64,000 nucleotides of DNA from CAXGTL01 sp964645705 (GTDB lineage: Archaea > Nanobdellota > Nanobdellia > Woesearchaeales > CAXGTL01): assembly GCA_964645705.1 (NCBI GenBank), contig CAZYAB010000003.1:62001-126000 (forward strand), given 5' to 3'. Each line of letters starts with the position of its first letter. Within the stretch, counting starts at the first letter, position 1. The position numbers and the translations under genes are program-made. The notes below the pieces were generated by a model, which was given only the letters and a program-made list of their open reading frames with translations, ran no database searches and was not told the origin of the DNA. Below are positions 53,809 to 62,600 of the stretch, in pieces.

Positions 53809-54655
53809 CAATACGTCCCTCTACAATTTTTAGTTCTTTTATGTGTTTAGGCTTGATCATTTGTTTATTTAATTCTTTTAATGCAGTAATACAAGCTTTT
53901 ATAAGATTGATCTTTGTCTTTGTCATGCCATTGCTTTTTGACCATATATCACTTATTCCTGCCATTTTTAGGATCTTTGCGCATTCTTTTTCAATTTTTA
54001 GGCCTGTTCCTTTTGGTGCAGGCATTAAAGTAATTTGAACTCCTGTACATTTTCCGCTAACTTTGAATGGTATACTATGCGGTTCATCACAAGTGCATTC
54101 CCATGAACCACAGCCCCTTCTAATCTTAAAAATGTCTAGTTTTGCTTTTCTAAATGCTTTTTCTCTTGCAGGCACTGTATCTTTTGATTTACCAAATCCT
54201 ATTCCAATATAACCATTATTATTGCCCACAACTGCAACTGTTGAGAATTTAGGTTTATTTCCGTCTTTTGTCTTTTTTTGTGTTTGTCTAAATACTCTTC
54301 TCTGACCTCCGCCAAATTTACCTTTTGCTTGACCAATAAGTAATAGCTCTGTTTGTAGGTCGGGTATAAGAACATCAACTATCTCTGGTTCCAATATTTT
54401 TAATCCATTATCTAATATATTATCAATGTTTGTGATTTCTTCTGTTTTAATTGCTTTTCCTAATCTTGTTTTAGGACTCCAACCTTCTTTATTAAATTCT
54501 TCTAATTTTAATTTTCTTGCTTTTATACCTTCTGCTTCTTTATCAATTTCTTCTATCTCTTCTTCTGAGATTTCTGTTACTTTTTCTATTTCTATTTGTT
54601 CATTATCTTCTTCATTTACTACTTCTTGTTTTTTTGGTTTTTTCCCTTTATTCAT
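53789..54655 (-). CDS. rps5: ribosomal protein uS5 with acidic N-terminal extension
   Basis: 288 aa, about 60-70 longer than usual because of an acidic N-terminal stretch (residues 10-50). The core has VVGNNNGYIGIGFGKSKDTV and the C-terminal SNGMTKTKINLIKACITAL. The position between uL18 and uL30 is normal. Confidence 0.95.
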   Translation of the reverse strand: MNKGKKPKKQEVVNEEDNEQIEIEKVTEISEEEIEEIDKEAEGIKARKLKLEEFNKEGWSPKTRLGKAIKTEEITNIDNILDNGLKILEPEIVDVLIPDLQTELLLIGQAKGKFGGGQRRVFRQTQKKTKDGNKPKFSTVAVVGNNNGYIGIGFGKSKDTVPAREKAFRKAKLDIFKIRRGCGSWECTCDEPHSIPFKVSGKCTGVQITLMPAPKGTGLKIEKECAKILKMAGISDIWSKSNGMTKTKINLIKACITALKELNKQMIKPKHIKELKIVEGRIDGRKQE

Positions 54656-54656
54656 T

Positions 54657-55223
54657 TTATTTACCTATCTTAGTTTTAATCTCATTAATTGATTTATCAA
54701 TATTTTGGAGATTCAAGTTAGATTTTAAGTATTTATTAAATTGATTTGGTGTCTTTTCTTTTTTCACTTTTTCATAATAATTCTTTATATGTTCGCCGCT
54801 TATTCTTTTTTCATCAGGTAATATTTCTTCTTTATGTGTTATATTTAATCCAGCATCTATTACGCCTTTTAGTGAAGCATAGATCCTTGAACCTTTTGTA
54901 GATGTATTCAGACCAATATCTAAGATTGCTTCATTAATATTTTTCTTCTTAGCTTTTATTCCTAATAAATATCCTGTTAAATATGCGCAAGGTATGTTTG
55001 AGGTATTAAATTTCCAACCTAATTTTTTTATTTCACCGGAATGTGCTGAAACCAATACTTTATCTCCTTTTTTGTTATAATCCACGATCTGTATGATAGT
55101 ATTATTTAGTGATTTTCTGATAACTAGTCTGTGTTTTTTAGACTTTAAAATAGATAAACGTTTTTTGTAATTTGTTTTACCTGTTCTTTTTCTTTTATAT
55201 TTTATTACTTTTCTTCTTCTCAT
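54657..55223 (-). CDS. rpl18: ribosomal protein uL18
   Basis: 188 aa, the archaeal long form. YKKRLSILKSKKHRLVIRKS starts the core, and AYLTGYLLGIKAKK with LDIGLNTSTKGSRIYASLKG follow. It binds 5S rRNA with uL5. Confidence 0.95.
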   Translation of the reverse strand: MRRRKVIKYKRKRTGKTNYKKRLSILKSKKHRLVIRKSLNNTIIQIVDYNKKGDKVLVSAHSGEIKKLGWKFNTSNIPCAYLTGYLLGIKAKKKNINEAILDIGLNTSTKGSRIYASLKGVIDAGLNITHKEEILPDEKRISGEHIKNYYEKVKKEKTPNQFNKYLKSNLNLQNIDKSINEIKTKIGK

Positions 55224-55225
55224 TT

Positions 55226-55678
55226 TTATTTCTTCTTAATTAAGTCGTGCTCATTAATATACAATTTAATGTGTCTTTTATTTCTGAAAAATCCGCCTTT
55301 TGCTTTTAGATAAAGTGATCTGTATGTTCTATTGTTAAGGATTCCTTTATCCTTGAGTTGCTTTAAAAATTTCCTTTGCGGTCTTATCTTGTTTATCCAT
55401 CTCTTTTTTTTCTTTATTCTTGCATTTATCTTAGATTTTACTCTTCCAGGACCCTTTCTCCTGCCTTTTCTTCTTTGATTTTGTTTTTTCTTAGCCCTTA
55501 CTCTTGAAATACCTTTTTTTTGTTTTACTTTTATTACTCCATCCTTTATTAAGCCCCTTATATCTGCTTTTGTGATTGACTCTTTTATTTCGTCTAATTT
55601 AGTATAATCTAGTTTTACTCTTTTCTTGGATGAATTAGTTATTTGTGCTGCCAATCTTTTTTGCGATTTTAATTTCAT
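55226..55678 (-). CDS. rpl19e: ribosomal protein eL19
   Basis: 150 aa. LKSQKRLAAQI starts the chain, KGISRVRAKKKQNQRRKGRR is the loop, and YRSLYLKAKGGFFRNKRHIK the conserved end. Confidence 0.95.
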   Translation of the reverse strand: MKLKSQKRLAAQITNSSKKRVKLDYTKLDEIKESITKADIRGLIKDGVIKVKQKKGISRVRAKKKQNQRRKGRRKGPGRVKSKINARIKKKKRWINKIRPQRKFLKQLKDKGILNNRTYRSLYLKAKGGFFRNKRHIKLYINEHDLIKKK

Positions 55679-55707
55679 TACATTTCACCAATGGTTTTAT
55701 CAATTTT

Positions 55708-56349
55708 TTATTTTTTCTTTGTGAGTATTTTGTCCTTTTCTTGTTTTTCTTTTTTCTTTTTCTCTTCTTCTTTTTCGATCTTATCCGCCAAATCTTCTTC
55801 ACTCTCTTTCTTAGCATCTGTTTTTTCTTCTTTCTTTTCTTTTTCTTCCTTTTCTTTTGCTTTCTTTTCTCTGTCCTTTTTCTTTGTGTCTTTTTCTTTC
55901 TTTTTCTTTGCTTTACTCTCTTTTCTTTTCTTTATTTCAGCTTCAATCTTTTTGATGAATTTATCAACATCCTTTATATTTAGCACTTCAATCTTTAGAT
56001 CTTTACATTTATTTAGTATTTGTATTTTCTTTTTCTTTCCAATGCTTGAGCTAAGTACTACGCCAACTTCTTTGTTGTCTTTGATATTCTCAATGTCATT
56101 AATGCTTTTTATTATGATTTGTTTTAAGCCTGATTTGTGTAAATGCCTTACTTTTTTAGGAGATCTATACCCTTGGCTTGGCATTCTTCTGTATCCTTTT
56201 AATCGATTTTTCATCTTTGAATGTAGCCCTTTGGGTTTTCTCCATCTCTTAGAGATTTTCTTTTTCTTATGAGCATCTTGTCTAATGAATTTAGGTTTTT
56301 TATTCTTTATTTTCTTTCTCAGTTCTAATAAGTTTTTTTTATCTTGCAT
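55708..56349 (-). CDS. rpl32e: ribosomal protein eL32 with long Lys/Glu tail
   Basis: 213 aa. The first 130 are eL32: KPKFIRQDAHKKKKISKRWR, PKGLHSKMKNRLKGYRRMPS, YRSPKKVRHLHKSG. The last 80 residues are almost only Lys, Glu, Asp and Ala. The tail is encoded in frame with a normal stop. Confidence 0.93.
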   Translation of the reverse strand: MQDKKNLLELRKKIKNKKPKFIRQDAHKKKKISKRWRKPKGLHSKMKNRLKGYRRMPSQGYRSPKKVRHLHKSGLKQIIIKSINDIENIKDNKEVGVVLSSSIGKKKKIQILNKCKDLKIEVLNIKDVDKFIKKIEAEIKKRKESKAKKKKEKDTKKKDREKKAKEKEEKEKKEEKTDAKKESEEDLADKIEKEEEKKKKEKQEKDKILTKKK

Positions 56350-56351
56350 TT

Positions 56352-56900
56352 TTATTCTATTTCTTTTCCTGATTTGTTTATTATGTATATTCCGTCTTGA
56401 AAGATTCTATTGTCTCTGTTTTTTATTTTTGTTAGTATTTCTAGGTCTCCTGCAACTTGTCCTGCAATCTCTTTATCACAACTTTCAACAGTCATTATGT
56501 CCCCGTCTATCTTGACTTCTGCGCCTTGCTTAATCTTAAGCACTCTTGGGACTTTTTCACCTAAAAAATTCTTTATTATTACTTCACCTTTATTAATTGA
56601 CACGTTCATAGGAAAATGACCTGAACAAATTTTTAGTTTGTAAACAAATGCTTCTTGAACACCTTTTATCATGTTTTTGATATGTGGTTTAAATGAGTAA
56701 ATTATTTTTTTCTCTCTTTTTGTCATAATTGGTGTATAAATAATGATTTTATTTTCTTCTATCTTTAGTTTTACTTTTTTGTTTTTTAATTCTTTTTTAA
56801 CTTCACCTTTAGGACCTTTAATAGTCAAAATGTAGTCTTTTATATTTGCCTGAATTCCTTCAGGCATTTCAATTTCCTCTTTATAATCTTTGATTTTCAT
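56352..56900 (-). CDS. rpl6: ribosomal protein uL6
   Basis: 182 aa. Two uL6 repeats: IQANIKDYILTIKGPKGEVK and FPMNVSINKGEVIIKNFLGE, with KVPRVLKIKQGAEVKIDGD. Two bases before eL32. Confidence 0.95.
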   Translation of the reverse strand: MKIKDYKEEIEMPEGIQANIKDYILTIKGPKGEVKKELKNKKVKLKIEENKIIIYTPIMTKREKKIIYSFKPHIKNMIKGVQEAFVYKLKICSGHFPMNVSINKGEVIIKNFLGEKVPRVLKIKQGAEVKIDGDIMTVESCDKEIAGQVAGDLEILTKIKNRDNRIFQDGIYIINKSGKEIE

Positions 56901-56907
56901 ACTCTAA

Positions 56908-57300
56908 TTAGTAAAAATATGCAATTAATTTTCCTCCTGTGTTTTTCTTTATTGCTTCCTCTTGAGTTATTATCCCTTTTGGTGTTGATATTATTATATA
57001 CCCAAACCCTTTTGCAGGAAGGAATCTTTTCTCAAACTTCTCTATGTCTCCAACTTTAACAGGGAATCTTGGTTTGATTGCTCCGCACCTGTTTAACCCG
57101 CCTATAAGATTTACCTTAATACTTCCTCCTTTTGAATTTTTTATCTCTTCACATTCACCAATATAATGATTCTCTCTCATAATCTTTAATATTTCTTTTA
57201 TTACTTTTGAAACTGGATTGATTAAGCAAATCTTCTTTTTTACTTTGATGCTATTTTCAATTTTTGATAATGCGTTAGCCAATATATCATTTGAGCTCAT
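56908..57300 (-). CDS. rps8: ribosomal protein uS8
   Basis: 130 aa, archaeal form. NDILANALSKIENSIKVKK at the start and RFLPAKGFGYIIISTPKGII toward the end, with the terminal GKLIAYFY. Confidence 0.96.
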   Translation of the reverse strand: MSSNDILANALSKIENSIKVKKKICLINPVSKVIKEILKIMRENHYIGECEEIKNSKGGSIKVNLIGGLNRCGAIKPRFPVKVGDIEKFEKRFLPAKGFGYIIISTPKGIITQEEAIKKNTGGKLIAYFY

Positions 57301-57313
57301 TTATTTCACCATT

Positions 57314-57544
57314 TTAATTGTATTTTTTGAATCCTATTTTTTTAGCAACTTCTCTAAAACATTGTCTACATAGATCAAGTCCATATTTGTCTATATGCCC
57401 TCTTATTCTACCGCACCTTCTGCAGCTCTTTTTGTTGATGCCGCATTTTCTATCTTTAGGCGCATTATGCTTTTCATATTTTTTAAGCACTTTTGGTTTT
57501 GCTTTCAATTGTTTGTATACTTTTTTATAATTGCTATAACTCAT
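57314..57544 (-). CDS. rps14: ribosomal protein uS14
   Basis: 76 aa, zinc type. CGINKKSCRRCGRIRGHIDK and GLDLCRQCFREVAKKIGFKK carry the metal-binding cysteines. Confidence 0.96.
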   Translation of the reverse strand: MSYSNYKKVYKQLKAKPKVLKKYEKHNAPKDRKCGINKKSCRRCGRIRGHIDKYGLDLCRQCFREVAKKIGFKKYN

Positions 57545-57552
57545 TTTTTCAC

Positions 57553-58068
57553 CTATTCTTCATTTGTTAGTTTAACTTGAAATTCTTTTTTCATAAATTC
57601 TATTGCATCATTTCTAGTGATTTTGTGTTTTTTTGATATTTTCTTTTTCATGTTTTTTCTTCTTTTTATTCTAAATCCCGGTCTTTCTAATGTGACACAG
57701 ATTTGAAGACCCATGATGCCAATTTCTGGGTCATATTTTATTCCTGGAATATCTATATATTCGTGTATTCCGAATGCTAAATTGCCATTTTCATCAAATT
57801 GGTCTTCACTTAATTCATTTCCTTTTGCTCCTAATAGTTTTATTAGGATTTCTTTTGCTTTTTTACCCCTTATAGTAATCTTACATCCAATTGGCAATCC
57901 TGGTCTAAGTTGCCACCCGGGTATTCTTTTATTTGTTTTTGTTTTTACAGGAGGTATACCTGTTATTGTTTTAAGCAGCCTTATTCCTTTATCTAATTTA
58001 ACTTGATCTTTGCCTGCTCCTACATTTAGAGTAATCTTTTCTATTTTTATGTTTCTCATGATATTCAT
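57553..58068 (-). CDS. rpl5: ribosomal protein uL5
   Basis: 171 aa (ATG 58068; a second ATG three codons on is possible). IEKITLNVGAGKDQVKLDKG, RIPGWQLRPGLPIGCKITIR and FGIHEYIDIPGIKYDPEIGI are diagnostic. It contacts 5S rRNA and P-site tRNA. Confidence 0.96.
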   Translation of the reverse strand: MNIMRNIKIEKITLNVGAGKDQVKLDKGIRLLKTITGIPPVKTKTNKRIPGWQLRPGLPIGCKITIRGKKAKEILIKLLGAKGNELSEDQFDENGNLAFGIHEYIDIPGIKYDPEIGIMGLQICVTLERPGFRIKRRKNMKKKISKKHKITRNDAIEFMKKEFQVKLTNEE

Positions 58069-58073
58069 GTTTA

Positions 58074-58772
58074 TCAGTTTTTAGTTATATTTACTATTGG
58101 TTTGTCTTTTCCTACAACAAAAGCATAATCTTTTGATGTTTTGATACTTTTCTTATTCTTTACTTTTACAATTATTTGATTTCCTTTTATTTCTTCAATT
58201 TTTCCAACTTCACCTATCTTTTTACCGCCAGTAATGTATACTAAAGATCCTTTTTCAAATCTTAATGAATCTTTGATTTTATTAGTGGCAGTGTCAATAA
58301 CTATTGTTTCACCTACTTTGTAGTCTTTCTTATTAACTAACATGTTTTCTCCGTTTTGGAAATTAAGTTGGACCAAATTATTTTTTGACATTTTTTTGTT
58401 CTTTATTTTACATAATTTGATTTTTGATTCATTTTCTTTAATATCAAGCAAAAAGAACTTTCCCTTTTTATCAATTAACATTCTATAATACTCTTCTGTA
58501 AGAGGAATAGCTATTGTATCCATAAATCCAACAAAGAATTTAGAATCTCTTCTTATTTTATTGTTTATAAATATCTCTTTATTATTTAGAACATATTTTA
58601 CTTCTTTTGTTGTTTTAACACATTTCATTAGATTTTTTAATACTAAGTTAAGCGGGATTGCAGTTTTAAAACTATGTTGGCCTGGTTTTCCTCTAATTAT
58701 GAATTTCTCTTTCTTTCTTTTTATTGTCCATGATTTAGGTGCTGAAAGCCTTTTTTGGTGTACTTTTGTCAT
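58074..58772 (-). CDS. rps4e: ribosomal protein eS4
   Basis: 232 aa. HQKRLSAPKSWTIKRKKEKF at the start, an S4-like central part, and a KOW region VYITGGKKIGEVGKIEEIKG. The ATG overlaps the uL24 stop by four bases with GGTGA upstream. Confidence 0.96.
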   Translation of the reverse strand: MTKVHQKRLSAPKSWTIKRKKEKFIIRGKPGQHSFKTAIPLNLVLKNLMKCVKTTKEVKYVLNNKEIFINNKIRRDSKFFVGFMDTIAIPLTEEYYRMLIDKKGKFFLLDIKENESKIKLCKIKNKKMSKNNLVQLNFQNGENMLVNKKDYKVGETIVIDTATNKIKDSLRFEKGSLVYITGGKKIGEVGKIEEIKGNQIIVKVKNKKSIKTSKDYAFVVGKDKPIVNITKN

Positions 58773-59185
58773 TTTTTCACCTTTTGTTCTTTTTGTTTTG
58801 TTATTTTCCCTTTTCTTTCAATTATTTTCTTTCTTTTTTTGTCATCTAAATTATATTCTATTAACATAATATTTGAAGGATCAATAGGTATCAATGATTT
58901 GTTTCCATCTTTTTTTACAGCTTCTATACCTTCAACAAAGATCTTTGATTTCTTTAGATCAACTTTGCTTACTTTAGCATTCTTTCCTTTATGTTCGCCT
59001 CTCATGATCTTTACTTTATCACCTTTCTTAGGTGCTAATGATCTAGTATTATATTTTTGTCTAAGATCTTTTGATAAATGAATATGAACTAATTTTTGTT
59101 TTATGTGTAAAGGAGCGTTTGCTCTATATTTTCTTTGTTTCTTTGGTTTTTTACTTGATTTCCAACTTCTAGCAAATTTTTTCAT
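58769..59185 (-). CDS. rpl24: ribosomal protein uL24
   Basis: 138 aa from the ATG sharing one base with the uL14 stop (TAATG). It begins MKKFARSWKSSKKPKKQRKY as usual, and the KOW motif is KKGDKVKIMRGEHKGKNAKV. The longer open frame upstream lies over uL14 and is not used. Confidence 0.95.
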   Translation of the reverse strand: MKKFARSWKSSKKPKKQRKYRANAPLHIKQKLVHIHLSKDLRQKYNTRSLAPKKGDKVKIMRGEHKGKNAKVSKVDLKKSKIFVEGIEAVKKDGNKSLIPIDPSNIMLIEYNLDDKKRKKIIERKGKITKQKEQKVKK

Positions 59186-59586
59186 TATACAATTATCCTC
59201 GCAATCTTTGCAATAGCAGGCCACCTGTCACATGCTTCTTTTGCAATTGGCCCTTTGAATATTGTTCCTTTTGGATTGCCTTTTTCATCTTTTAGTACGA
59301 CAGCAGAGTTGTCTTCAAACTTAATTCTCATTCCATTAGGTCTTCTGTATTCCTTTCTTTGTCTAACTATTATAGCAAACACAACTTCTTTCTTCATTCC
59401 TGGTTTACCTCTGATAACTGAAGCATAAACAAAATCTCCCACTCCTGCTGCTGCTCTTCTGCCTTTTACTGTTTTGTGCCCTTTTACATTAAAAACTCTA
59501 ATAATCTTTGCACCTGAATTGTCACATGTTTCTATAACCGTTCCAACAGGTATTCCTCTGGTTATTTTAGCTTTTATTGCTTTCAT
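59185..59586 (-). CDS. rpl14: ribosomal protein uL14
   Basis: 133 aa, ATG five bases after GGTGG. KITRGIPVGTVIETCDNSGA and the KGRRAAAGVGDFVYASVIRG segment are diagnostic. TAATG junction with uL24. Confidence 0.96.
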   Translation of the reverse strand: MKAIKAKITRGIPVGTVIETCDNSGAKIIRVFNVKGHKTVKGRRAAAGVGDFVYASVIRGKPGMKKEVVFAIIVRQRKEYRRPNGMRIKFEDNSAVVLKDEKGNPKGTIFKGPIAKEACDRWPAIAKIARIIV

Positions 59587-59641
59587 AAAAACCACCTTTG
59601 TTGGTTTTTATGAATTTCAAAATCCTTTGTATTTTGAATCT

Positions 59642-60055
59642 TCATTGTTTTTCCTCTTTATTTGGCATTTTTTTCGGACTTTGTTCTTTTTTCATTTCTT
59701 GTTTTTGTTGAACAAGATCTTCATTTCTTTCATGAAATACATCACCTTTACCATATTTTTCAACAATAACATAATTAATTGTTTTGCTTATGGGTCTGCA
59801 TTCAACAGCTTTAACAAGATCGCCTTTTCTTGCATTGATACAAGGCGGATTGTGAACTTTTATTTTTGTTCTTTTTTTGTCATATCTTTCATACTTAGGA
59901 ATTTTAATTATTCGATCAAAAGCAATAGTTGCATTCTTTTGCATTTTATCGCTAATGACAGTTCCAACAAATGAACTTTTTTTAGTTTTTAAATTACCAT
60001 GAATAGGACACTTTTTGTCTCCACATTTTGTTTTTGGTTTTTCTTTTTTTGCCAT
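59642..60055 (-). CDS. rps17: ribosomal protein uS17
   Basis: 137 aa from ATG with GGTGA upstream. CGDKKCPIHGNLKTKKSSFV is the archaeal zinc-like N terminus; KYERYDKKRTKIKVHNPPCI and ECRPISKTINYVIVEK are the core. A short Gln/Lys tail follows. Confidence 0.95.
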   Translation of the reverse strand: MAKKEKPKTKCGDKKCPIHGNLKTKKSSFVGTVISDKMQKNATIAFDRIIKIPKYERYDKKRTKIKVHNPPCINARKGDLVKAVECRPISKTINYVIVEKYGKGDVFHERNEDLVQQKQEMKKEQSPKKMPNKEEKQ

Positions 60056-60082
60056 GTACTTCACCATTTTGTTTTGATTAAG

Positions 60083-60349
60083 TTATCTTAGTTTCAATCT
60101 TTCTTCTGGCCTTTTTCTTATTTTGTCACAATCAATTTTGTATTGATTATTTTTGATCTTAACTATGATTTTGATGTTTTTTTTTATTAATCTCTTTTTT
60201 TTGTTTTTTTGTGATATTGTTATTGTGTTTTTTGTTTCGTCTATTATTTTTCCCTTGATTCCTGTGTTTCTTTTGTTTTTAGATTCTACTACTTCGGCGC
60301 TTAAGCCAATTAATTCATGCTTAAGCACGTTTTTTGCCTTTTTTTTCAT
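60083..60349 (-). CDS. rnp1: RNase P protein component 1 (p29)
   Basis: 88 aa. LKHELIGLSAEVVESKNKRN, the GIKGKIIDETKNTITI barrel strand and KIRKRPEERLKLR at the end match Rnp1/Pop4. It binds RNase P RNA for tRNA 5' maturation; the place between SUI1 and uS17 is standard in archaea. Confidence 0.94.
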   Translation of the reverse strand: MKKKAKNVLKHELIGLSAEVVESKNKRNTGIKGKIIDETKNTITISQKNKKKRLIKKNIKIIVKIKNNQYKIDCDKIRKRPEERLKLR

Positions 60350-60357
60350 TTCAGCTC

Positions 60358-60666
60358 TTACTTGATATTTATTGTTTCTGGGGCAAATCCCATTTCAACT
60401 AAAAACTTTTTTACTTTTTCTTTGTGGTCCCCTTGTAGTTCCACTGCTCCGTTTTTACTTGTTCCACCGCATGCTAATTTGTTTTTTAGCTTCTTTGTCA
60501 CTTCTTTTAAATTGATGTCTTTGTCTTCAATGCCTTCAACAATAGTATATTTCTTTCCAAATTTCTTTTTAATTGTTTTTATGTTTATTGTTTGGTCTTC
60601 TTTTGCGATTGTTTCACAAACGCAAAGTTCTTTGGGTAAGCCACATTGTGTGCATACTTCAGTCAT
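60358..60666 (-). CDS. translation initiation factor SUI1/aIF1
   Basis: 102 aa. An N-terminal CTQCGLPKELCVC zinc knuckle precedes the SUI1 fold: KKFGKKYTIVEGIEDKDIN, LKNKLACGGTSKNGAVELQG and FLVEMGFAPETINIK. It guards start-codon selection on the small subunit. It starts after GGAGGAACAC and overlaps uL29 by eight bases. Confidence 0.95.
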   Translation of the reverse strand: MTEVCTQCGLPKELCVCETIAKEDQTINIKTIKKKFGKKYTIVEGIEDKDINLKEVTKKLKNKLACGGTSKNGAVELQGDHKEKVKKFLVEMGFAPETINIK

Positions 60667-60874
60667 GTGTTCCTCCTTCCATATTCTTTTTTATTAAACT
60701 ATTTATGAGCGCGATATTTTTTTTGATTATTTTTATGTTACCCGGATTTTTGGGAACTGTTCCAATTGCTATTTGGGTATTCTCTTTCATAAGTTCTTTT
60801 TTTAGCTCGAACAGTTTAGATCTTAGTTCATTAAGACTCATTTTTTTTAGTTCTTTGCTTTTTATTTTTGCCAT
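60659..60874 (-). CDS. rpl29: ribosomal protein uL29
   Basis: 71 aa. KSKELKKMSLNELRSKLFEL and the GTVPKNPGNIKIIKKNIALI helix are diagnostic. TAATG junction with uS3. Confidence 0.95.
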   Translation of the reverse strand: MAKIKSKELKKMSLNELRSKLFELKKELMKENTQIAIGTVPKNPGNIKIIKKNIALINSLIKKNMEGGTHD

Positions 60875-61596
60875 TATTTTTCCTCTTTCTTTTCTTCTTT
60901 TTTACTTTCATTACTTTTCTTTTCAGCTGATTCTTTTTCTTTTTCCTCGTTTTGCTTTTTCTCTTCTTCTAATTTCTTTTTTTCTAATTTCTCTTTTTCT
61001 TCAGTAGTCAATATGTTATCAGGTAATTTTAAATCAGGAGGCATGATTCTTACTTTAACGCCTATTGCACCTGTCTTAAGATTTGCAGTTCTTTCTGCTT
61101 TTCTAACTCCTGTCATAGCAAGGTTACCGCATTTCTTTAGATAACCACTGTAAAATCTCCATGATTTTGCTCTTTCTCCTGGAACTCCCCTACCGCCTAT
61201 AATGATTTCAACACCTAGTGCTCCTGCTTTCATAACATCTGCCATTGTTTTATGGCCAACACCTTTGAATCTTGAAGCACCAAATCTTTCTAGAGATGTA
61301 GCAATTCTTTCAGCAACTATGTTTGCATCTAAATTAGGATTATTAACTTCACTAATTTCAATTTGGGGATTGTCTAATTTGAATTTCTTTTTTAGAGTAC
61401 TTGTCATTTTTATGATGTTTGCGCCTTTTCTTCCTACAACGAGTCCTGGACGTGAAGCATGTATTACTATTTTTTCACCCAAAGGCGTTCTTTGAACTTT
61501 TGTGTGTGAATGGCCCACTCCCTTGGTCTTATCAGTAATTAATTCTTCTATTTCAAATTCTTTCATTTTTTCAGCAAGTATTTTTCTTTCTATCAT
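60874..61596 (-). CDS. rps3: ribosomal protein uS3
   Basis: 240 aa from ATG with GGTGG upstream (MIERKILAEKMKEFEIEE). The KH domain is VIHASRPGLVVGRKGANIIK; GVEIIIGGRGVPGERAKSWR is the C-terminal domain. About 40 Lys/Glu residues form a tail. Confidence 0.96.
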   Translation of the reverse strand: MIERKILAEKMKEFEIEELITDKTKGVGHSHTKVQRTPLGEKIVIHASRPGLVVGRKGANIIKMTSTLKKKFKLDNPQIEISEVNNPNLDANIVAERIATSLERFGASRFKGVGHKTMADVMKAGALGVEIIIGGRGVPGERAKSWRFYSGYLKKCGNLAMTGVRKAERTANLKTGAIGVKVRIMPPDLKLPDNILTTEEKEKLEKKKLEEEKKQNEEKEKESAEKKSNESKKEEKKEEK

Positions 61597-61609
61597 TTGC
61601 TCCACCGAT

Positions 61610-62119
61610 TTATTTTTTGTCCTCTTGTTTTTTATCTTGTTTTACTTTTTGTTTGTCTTCTTTGATTTTTTTCTTTTCTGTTTCTGGTCTCTCTTCAACT
61701 ATAACTTCAACATGAGATCTTTTTGTGTTAACGCCGCCTTTTCTTCCATATCTTTTCGGAGTAGATGCTCTATGTGAATTAATGTGGACAATTTGTAATA
61801 ATGACGTGTTTAAACCTTTGAATTGTGCATTTGATTCTGCGTTTTCTAGCATTCTTAGTATTGCTTTGCATGTTTTTATTGGATATCTTCCAGGACCAAT
61901 CTTTTTTTTATGCCCTCGATCAAAGTTGAATCTTGTGTATGGTATTGCTTGTCTTTTTTCAATCACTCTTTGAAGTAATTCTTTTGCTTTAATCAAATTC
62001 TTTCTTCTTAATTGATTACAAACCATTGCAGCGTGTTTGTATGAGATGTTCAGGTCTCTACCAACTGCTCTTGCACTGTGTTCATTTTCAATTTTTGATG
62101 AGTATTTGTGTTTTGACAT
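61610..62119 (-). CDS. rpl22: ribosomal protein uL22
   Basis: 169 aa. EHSARAVGRDLNISYKHAAM opens the core; the tunnel loop is HRASTPKRYGRKGGVNTKRS, and a Lys/Glu tail follows. Confidence 0.95.
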   Translation of the reverse strand: MSKHKYSSKIENEHSARAVGRDLNISYKHAAMVCNQLRRKNLIKAKELLQRVIEKRQAIPYTRFNFDRGHKKKIGPGRYPIKTCKAILRMLENAESNAQFKGLNTSLLQIVHINSHRASTPKRYGRKGGVNTKRSHVEVIVEERPETEKKKIKEDKQKVKQDKKQEDKK

Positions 62120-62135
62120 TTTGTTTTATTGCTTA

Positions 62136-62185
62136 CCAATTCCATTCCCCGACTACCTGCCCCATGGCAGATATGTTGAGTTACT
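62136..62185 (+). repeat. C-rich interspersed repeat, copy 7
   Basis: Core TCCCCGACTACCTGCCC matches 14 of 17 positions of copy 2. It lies in the uS19-uL22 gap of a minus-strand operon but keeps the plus orientation. Confidence 0.6.
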
Positions 62186-62206
62186 TTATTGGTGGTTATT
62201 TTATCT

Positions 62207-62590
62207 TTACCTTACACTTACACTTGCGCTTGATCTTGTTGCGCCTATACCAGGTGCACTGTGTGATACTTTTCTCCTTGTCATGACGAATTCGCCTAGA
62301 TAATGACCAATCATTTCTGGTTGAATTGTTACTGGAACGAATTCTTTACCACTATAAACTCTTATTGTTAATCCAAGCATTTTTGGAAGTATGATCATAT
62401 CTCTACAATGTGTTTTAATGTTTTTTTCACCTTTGTCTATTTTTTTAAGTAATTTTTTTTGCAAATCAGTAAAGCCTCTTTTAAGACTTCTTCTTGTTCT
62501 GGAATTAGCAATTTCCATGAATTCTTTTAAACTTAGTTTTTTTAATTCATTTTCACTTATTCCTTTAAACATTATTGTTTTTTTAGCCAA
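62207..62590 (-). CDS. rps19: ribosomal protein uS19
   Basis: 127 aa. THCRDMIILPKMLGLTIRVY and IQPEMIGHYLGEFVMTRRKV with the end HSAPGIGATRSS are diagnostic. Confidence 0.96.
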   Translation of the reverse strand: MAKKTIMFKGISENELKKLSLKEFMEIANSRTRRSLKRGFTDLQKKLLKKIDKGEKNIKTHCRDMIILPKMLGLTIRVYSGKEFVPVTIQPEMIGHYLGEFVMTRRKVSHSAPGIGATRSSASVSVR

Positions 62591-62600
62591 TTTGATTCAC

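Noticed and set aside
55645..56272. Phe/Leu-rich plus-strand frames that look like membrane proteins
   Set aside because: They are complements of the Lys/Glu-rich eL32 tail and neighbouring ribosomal genes.
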